Shown here one piece after another: positions 60,938 to 64,000 of a stretch of 64,000 nt of DNA. The stretch spans positions 1 through 64,000 of the forward strand of contig QWII01000076.1 in assembly GCA_021405325.1 (NCBI GenBank), given 5' to 3'. The position numbers and the translations under genes are program-made. Numbering within the stretch: the stretch's first letter is position 1; every line of letters starts with the position of its first letter. Below the pieces are notes generated by a model that ran no database searches, was not told the origin of the DNA, and saw only the letters and a program-made list of their open reading frames with translations. Source of the stretch: Caldilinea sp. CFX5 (GTDB lineage: Bacteria; Chloroflexota; Anaerolineae; Caldilineales; Caldilineaceae).

Positions 60938-62962
60938 TTACCCTCCACGCAGTCGCTTGGCAAATTGCACAAAGTAGTCAAGGGCTTGTGGGTTGCGCAT
61001 CGCCCCCACATTCGCGGCCTTTTCCAGCGGATGACCGAGCAAGATGCGGCGCACCGGCACCTCCATCTTTTTGCCGCTCAGGGTATAGGGCGCCTCCTGG
61101 ATCACAAAAATCTCGTTCGGCACATGACGTGGGGAAATGTCAGCCCGAATTTTGGCTATGATCCGCTGCTTTAGCTCGTCATCCAATTGCGCGCCTTCGC
61201 GTAGTGAGACAAAGAGCGGCATATACGATTCCCGCCCCAACAATTCCAGGTCGATGATCAGGCTATCCAGCACTTCGGGGATGCTCTCCACCGCCTGATA
61301 AATTTCACTGGTGCCCATGCGCACCCCCTGGCGGTTGATCGTCGAATCGGAGCGGCCATAGATGACACAGCCGTTGCGGGCGTTGATCTTGAGCCAGTCG
61401 CCATGCCGCCAGACGGCTTTTGCCGCGCCCCTGCTCGCAGAGGGGCGCCCGGCCGGGAACATCTCAAAATAGCTCTCCCGGTAGCGAATCATGGCCGGGT
61501 CATTCCAGAAGTAGAGGGGCATAGAGGGCATCGGTTCGCAAATGACCAACTCGCCCACTTCATCAATGACCGGCTCACCCGCTTCGTTAAAGGATTGAAT
61601 TTTGGCGCCTAACATGGGCGCTTGCAATTCACCGGCGTAGATTGGCTGTAAGCGCGTGCCGCCGATAAAGGCGGTGCAAACATCGGTGCCGCCGCTGAGC
61701 GATTCGAGGGCCAACGTTGGGCTTACCTCCTTGTAGATCCACTGAAAACCGGTGACAGGCAGCGGTGAACCGGTCGAGCCAAGGGCGCGCAAGCGGCGCA
61801 AGTCAAAGTCGCGATCGGGGTGGATGTCGGCCTTCATACAGGCCAGAATAAAGGCGGCGCTTGTGCCAAAATAGGTCATCTCGGTTGCCGCGGCCAGTCG
61901 CCAAAGCGTATTCATGTCAGGATAACCGGGGCTGCCGTTGTAGAGAATAATGGTCGAGCCGTTGAGCAGCCCGCCCACCAGAAAATTCCACATCATCCAG
62001 CCGGTGCTGGTGTACCAGAAGAAGCGATCTTCCGGTTTGAGGTCAAGGTGAAAATGGATGGCTTTGCGATGTTCCAGCAGAATGCCGCCGTGACCCTGGA
62101 CAATCGGTTTGGGCAGGCCGGTGGTGCCGGAAGAGTAAAGCACCCAAAGCGGATGGTCAAAAGGTAATTGCGCGTAGTCAAGTTCAGTGGCGGCACAGGT
62201 TGCCAGTAGATCCGGCCAAAGCACGGTATTCGCCAGGGTCGTCGCTGCTGATCCGTCGGTGACTTGGGGAATCAGGATCGTCTTCTCCAGCGTCGGCAAA
62301 GCCTTCTGTAATTTAGCGACCACCGCTGTACGATCAAAGGTCTGGCCGTTCCAGCGGTAGCCGTCGGCAGCGATGAGTAACTTCGGCTCGATCTGGGTGA
62401 AGCGGTCGAGGACGCTGCGGTCGCCAAAGTCGGGGGGGCAGCTTGACCAGATGGCGCCCAGGCTGGCGGCGGCGAGAAAGGCGGCCACGGTTTCAGGGAT
62501 GTTGGGCAGATAGGCCACCACCCGGTCGCCGCGCTGGATGCCCAACGCTTTGAAGGCTTGCGCCAGTTTGGCCGTCTGTGTATATAACGCCGGCCAACTG
62601 ACGGTGGTGAGCGGGCCATCTTCGGCCTGATAGAGAATGGCCGGGTTTGTTGACGTGCGCTGGCGGAACAAGTTTTCGGCATAGTTCAACTGCGCCCCGC
62701 GAAACCACTGTGCGCCGGGCATCGTTCGTTCGACGAGCACCGTTTGGTAAGGGGTGCTGGCGCTGATCTGGAAATAATCCCACAACGTCGCCCAGAAGGT
62801 TTCGATCTCGGTGACAGACCAGCGCCACAATGCTTGATAGTCTTGAAAATGCAGACCATATTTCTCGTGTAGCCAAGATAAGTAATGGGTTAGGTTGGCT
62901 GCTGCTTTGGCTGCTGCTGTAGGTTCCCAAAGCAAACTGCCCTCGACAATTTCCTGCGTCAT
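60938..62962 (-). CDS. Acetoacetyl-CoA synthetase
   Basis: A 674-residue adenylate-forming ligase. It carries the N-terminal ACS domain ('LWEPTAAAKAAANLTHYLSW', 'WFRGAQLNYAENLF'), the P-loop 'VLYSSGTTGLPKPIVQGHGG', 'GWMMWNFLVGGL', 'SGGTDVCTAFIGG' and 'GRSDSTINRQGVRMGTSEIY'. These distinguish acetoacetyl-CoA synthetase from acetyl-CoA synthetase. It activates acetoacetate with ATP and CoA in ketone-body or PHB metabolism. ATG at 62962 matches the family start; TTG at 62983 with an AGGA box is the alternative. Confidence 0.92.
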   Translation of the reverse strand: MTQEIVEGSLLWEPTAAAKAAANLTHYLSWLHEKYGLHFQDYQALWRWSVTEIETFWATLWDYFQISASTPYQTVLVERTMPGAQWFRGAQLNYAENLFRQRTSTNPAILYQAEDGPLTTVSWPALYTQTAKLAQAFKALGIQRGDRVVAYLPNIPETVAAFLAAASLGAIWSSCPPDFGDRSVLDRFTQIEPKLLIAADGYRWNGQTFDRTAVVAKLQKALPTLEKTILIPQVTDGSAATTLANTVLWPDLLATCAATELDYAQLPFDHPLWVLYSSGTTGLPKPIVQGHGGILLEHRKAIHFHLDLKPEDRFFWYTSTGWMMWNFLVGGLLNGSTIILYNGSPGYPDMNTLWRLAAATEMTYFGTSAAFILACMKADIHPDRDFDLRRLRALGSTGSPLPVTGFQWIYKEVSPTLALESLSGGTDVCTAFIGGTRLQPIYAGELQAPMLGAKIQSFNEAGEPVIDEVGELVICEPMPSMPLYFWNDPAMIRYRESYFEMFPAGRPSASRGAAKAVWRHGDWLKINARNGCVIYGRSDSTINRQGVRMGTSEIYQAVESIPEVLDSLIIDLELLGRESYMPLFVSLREGAQLDDELKQRIIAKIRADISPRHVPNEIFVIQEAPYTLSGKKMEVPVRRILLGHPLEKAANVGAMRNPQALDYFVQFAKRLRGG

Positions 62963-63368
62963 AATGTGTTTGCCCAAATTCAACCATCCTCATGGGACGA
63001 AATAACCTTGTGTATCTGTAGTGCATCGAATCAAGACGGACGGGCAAATTCACCAAGAAATGATGTAACTACGAACCCCTCCCTAACCCTCCCCTGCTAG
63101 GGGAGGGAACCGTGGTGCGCTCGACAGTTCCCTCCCCTAGCAGGGGAGGGTTAGGGAGGGGTAGCTTGGTAGTTACGAAATGATTTCGCAAATCCGTTGA
63201 TCCACGGGGATAGTTTGATTATAGCACAGGCTGTGGCTAGGACAAGGACGGCACGAACGGCACATCGACAAAAGGGGCTGGATCTGGTATGCTATCGGTA
63301 GCGCTCCCTGTCTGCGCCTGATGACCCGGTAACACCTGACCTGTTACCCCAACTAGAGTGAGAATCCT
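62963..63368. other. Intergenic region with 35-bp inverted repeat
   Basis: No gene is seen in 406 bases between divergent genes. It holds a long CCCTCCC-type inverted repeat (63076-63161) and a weak GGTAAC/GTTACC stem near 63330. Confidence 0.6.
63076..63161. repeat. 35-bp inverted repeat of the CCCTCCCTAACCC type
   Basis: Arms 63076-63110 and 63127-63161 are perfect complements around a 16-base loop. The arm also holds its own sub-palindrome CCCCTGCTAGGGG. Position between divergent genes excludes a simple terminator role. Confidence 0.85.
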
Positions 63369-64000
63369 ATGGCCGTCGCTTCCGCCAATCAACCGCTGCC
63401 TGCTGCTGATACCCAACCTTTTGACTGGCCCAGGCGCAAAGCGCTGCTCTGGCAAGTCTGGCGGTTGGCGCTGCCGGTGATTTTGACCAATTTGTTGCAA
63501 AGCCTGGTCGATGTGGTCGATGTCTTTATGGTGGGCCGTCTGGGGCCGATTGCCATTGCCGCCGTTGGCATGAGCAGCGCCATTCGTATGTTGGTGCTGG
63601 TCATGTTGCTTTCGGTGGCCGGCGGCGCCATGACCTTGATCGCTCAGGCCAAAGGCGCCCGCGACCCGGAACGGATGAGCTTTGTCACCCGTCAGGCCAT
63701 TTCGTCCGGGGTGCTGCTTTCGTTGGCGTTGACGGCGCTGGGGTTGCTGTTGGCGCGCCCGCTGCTCGTCTTGGCGAATGGCAATGGTGAACCGGAAGCG
63801 GTGGAGCTGGGGACACAATTTCTGCAAATCCTCTTTCTCGGCACACCCTTTATGGTCTTGAGCATTGTCTTTAGCCGCTTGATGCAAGGGGCCGGTGATA
63901 CGGTCACGCCGCTGGTGCTGAACGGGAGCATCAATCTGCTCAATATCCTCTTCAACTATCTGCTCATCTTTGGCATCGGGCCGTTGCCGGCGATGGGGGT
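63369..64000 (+). CDS. MATE-family efflux transporter (partial, runs off the window)
   Basis: The frame from ATG 63369 stays open to the window end (210 codons). It encodes 'WRLALPVILTNLLQSLVDVV', 'VFMVGRLGPIAIAAVGM', 'LVLVMLLSVAGGAMTLIAQ' and 'FSRLMQGAGDTVTPLVLNGS', the typical first six-helix half of MATE/DinF exporters, which expel cationic drugs by sodium or proton antiport. The 3' half lies beyond the window. Confidence 0.9.
   Translation, partial: MAVASANQPLPAADTQPFDWPRRKALLWQVWRLALPVILTNLLQSLVDVVDVFMVGRLGPIAIAAVGMSSAIRMLVLVMLLSVAGGAMTLIAQAKGARDPERMSFVTRQAISSGVLLSLALTALGLLLARPLLVLANGNGEPEAVELGTQFLQILFLGTPFMVLSIVFSRLMQGAGDTVTPLVLNGSINLLNILFNYLLIFGIGPLPAMG

Overview
The window reads as a piece of a free-living bacterial chromosome, most likely from the phylum Chloroflexota (Anaerolineae/Caldilineae type). 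This rests on gene style rather than on a marker tree: large secreted proteins built from DUF11-like and cohesin-like modules that end in a short F/W-L-P-x-V/I-x-R/K motif, Thr/Pro-rich linkers, a primase-sigma factor pair, a solitary SelB, and intergenic gaps full of hairpins and 7-9 nt tandem repeats. Coding density is high and no rRNA, CRISPR array, prophage or intact insertion sequence was seen.

Layout. 1-3.2 kb (minus): a lipoprotein and two GT4 glycosyltransferases. 3.6-6.0 kb (plus): a coiled-coil protein followed by two membrane proteins. 6.1-9.1 kb: a PD-(D/E)XK protein and selB. 9.2-12.1 kb (minus): citrate synthase and hflX. 12.4-15.6 kb (plus): the two-step threonine-to-glycine pathway (kbl, tdh) and an orphan adenine methylase. 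16.5-31.5 kb (plus): five large secreted proteins, the most unusual block. 31.7-37.6 kb: a class III aminotransferase, an SCP2 protein, dnaG, rpoD and tRNA-Asn. 37.7-43 kb: an eroded region with small hypothetical genes, a truncated SDR, an ECF sigma factor fused out of frame to an ABC ATPase, and an HNH nuclease remnant. 43-50.7 kb: P450, cupin, mazEF, SDR, acyl-CoA ligase, PhyH dioxygenase, EutB-like dehydratase and an arginase-family protein. 51-58.4 kb: cell-envelope proteins (MA-like protein, YceI lipoprotein, LysM-hydrolase, Tat-exported dienelactone hydrolase), an SDR and a vanadium haloperoxidase. 58.5-63 kb (minus): PPK2, an FAH-family hydrolase and acetoacetyl-CoA synthetase. The window ends inside a MATE exporter gene.

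How the genes fit together. Threonine dehydrogenase and KBL convert threonine to glycine and acetyl-CoA. Acetoacetyl-CoA synthetase and citrate synthase feed and use the same acetyl-CoA pool. The five secreted proteins share architecture, Cys pairs and a C-terminal motif, and probably form one cell-surface assembly. The P450-to-PhyH group looks like a small lipid or secondary-metabolite oxidation cluster interrupted by a toxin-antitoxin pair.

The strongest leads are the shared C-terminal F/W-L-P-x-V/I-x-R/K motif of the five secreted proteins, the intergenic hairpins whose arms differ while an 11-nt loop stays fixed, a heptanucleotide repeat inside a glycosyltransferase gene, and the sigma factor/ABC chimera. 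All family assignments come from reading motifs by eye; no database search was run.
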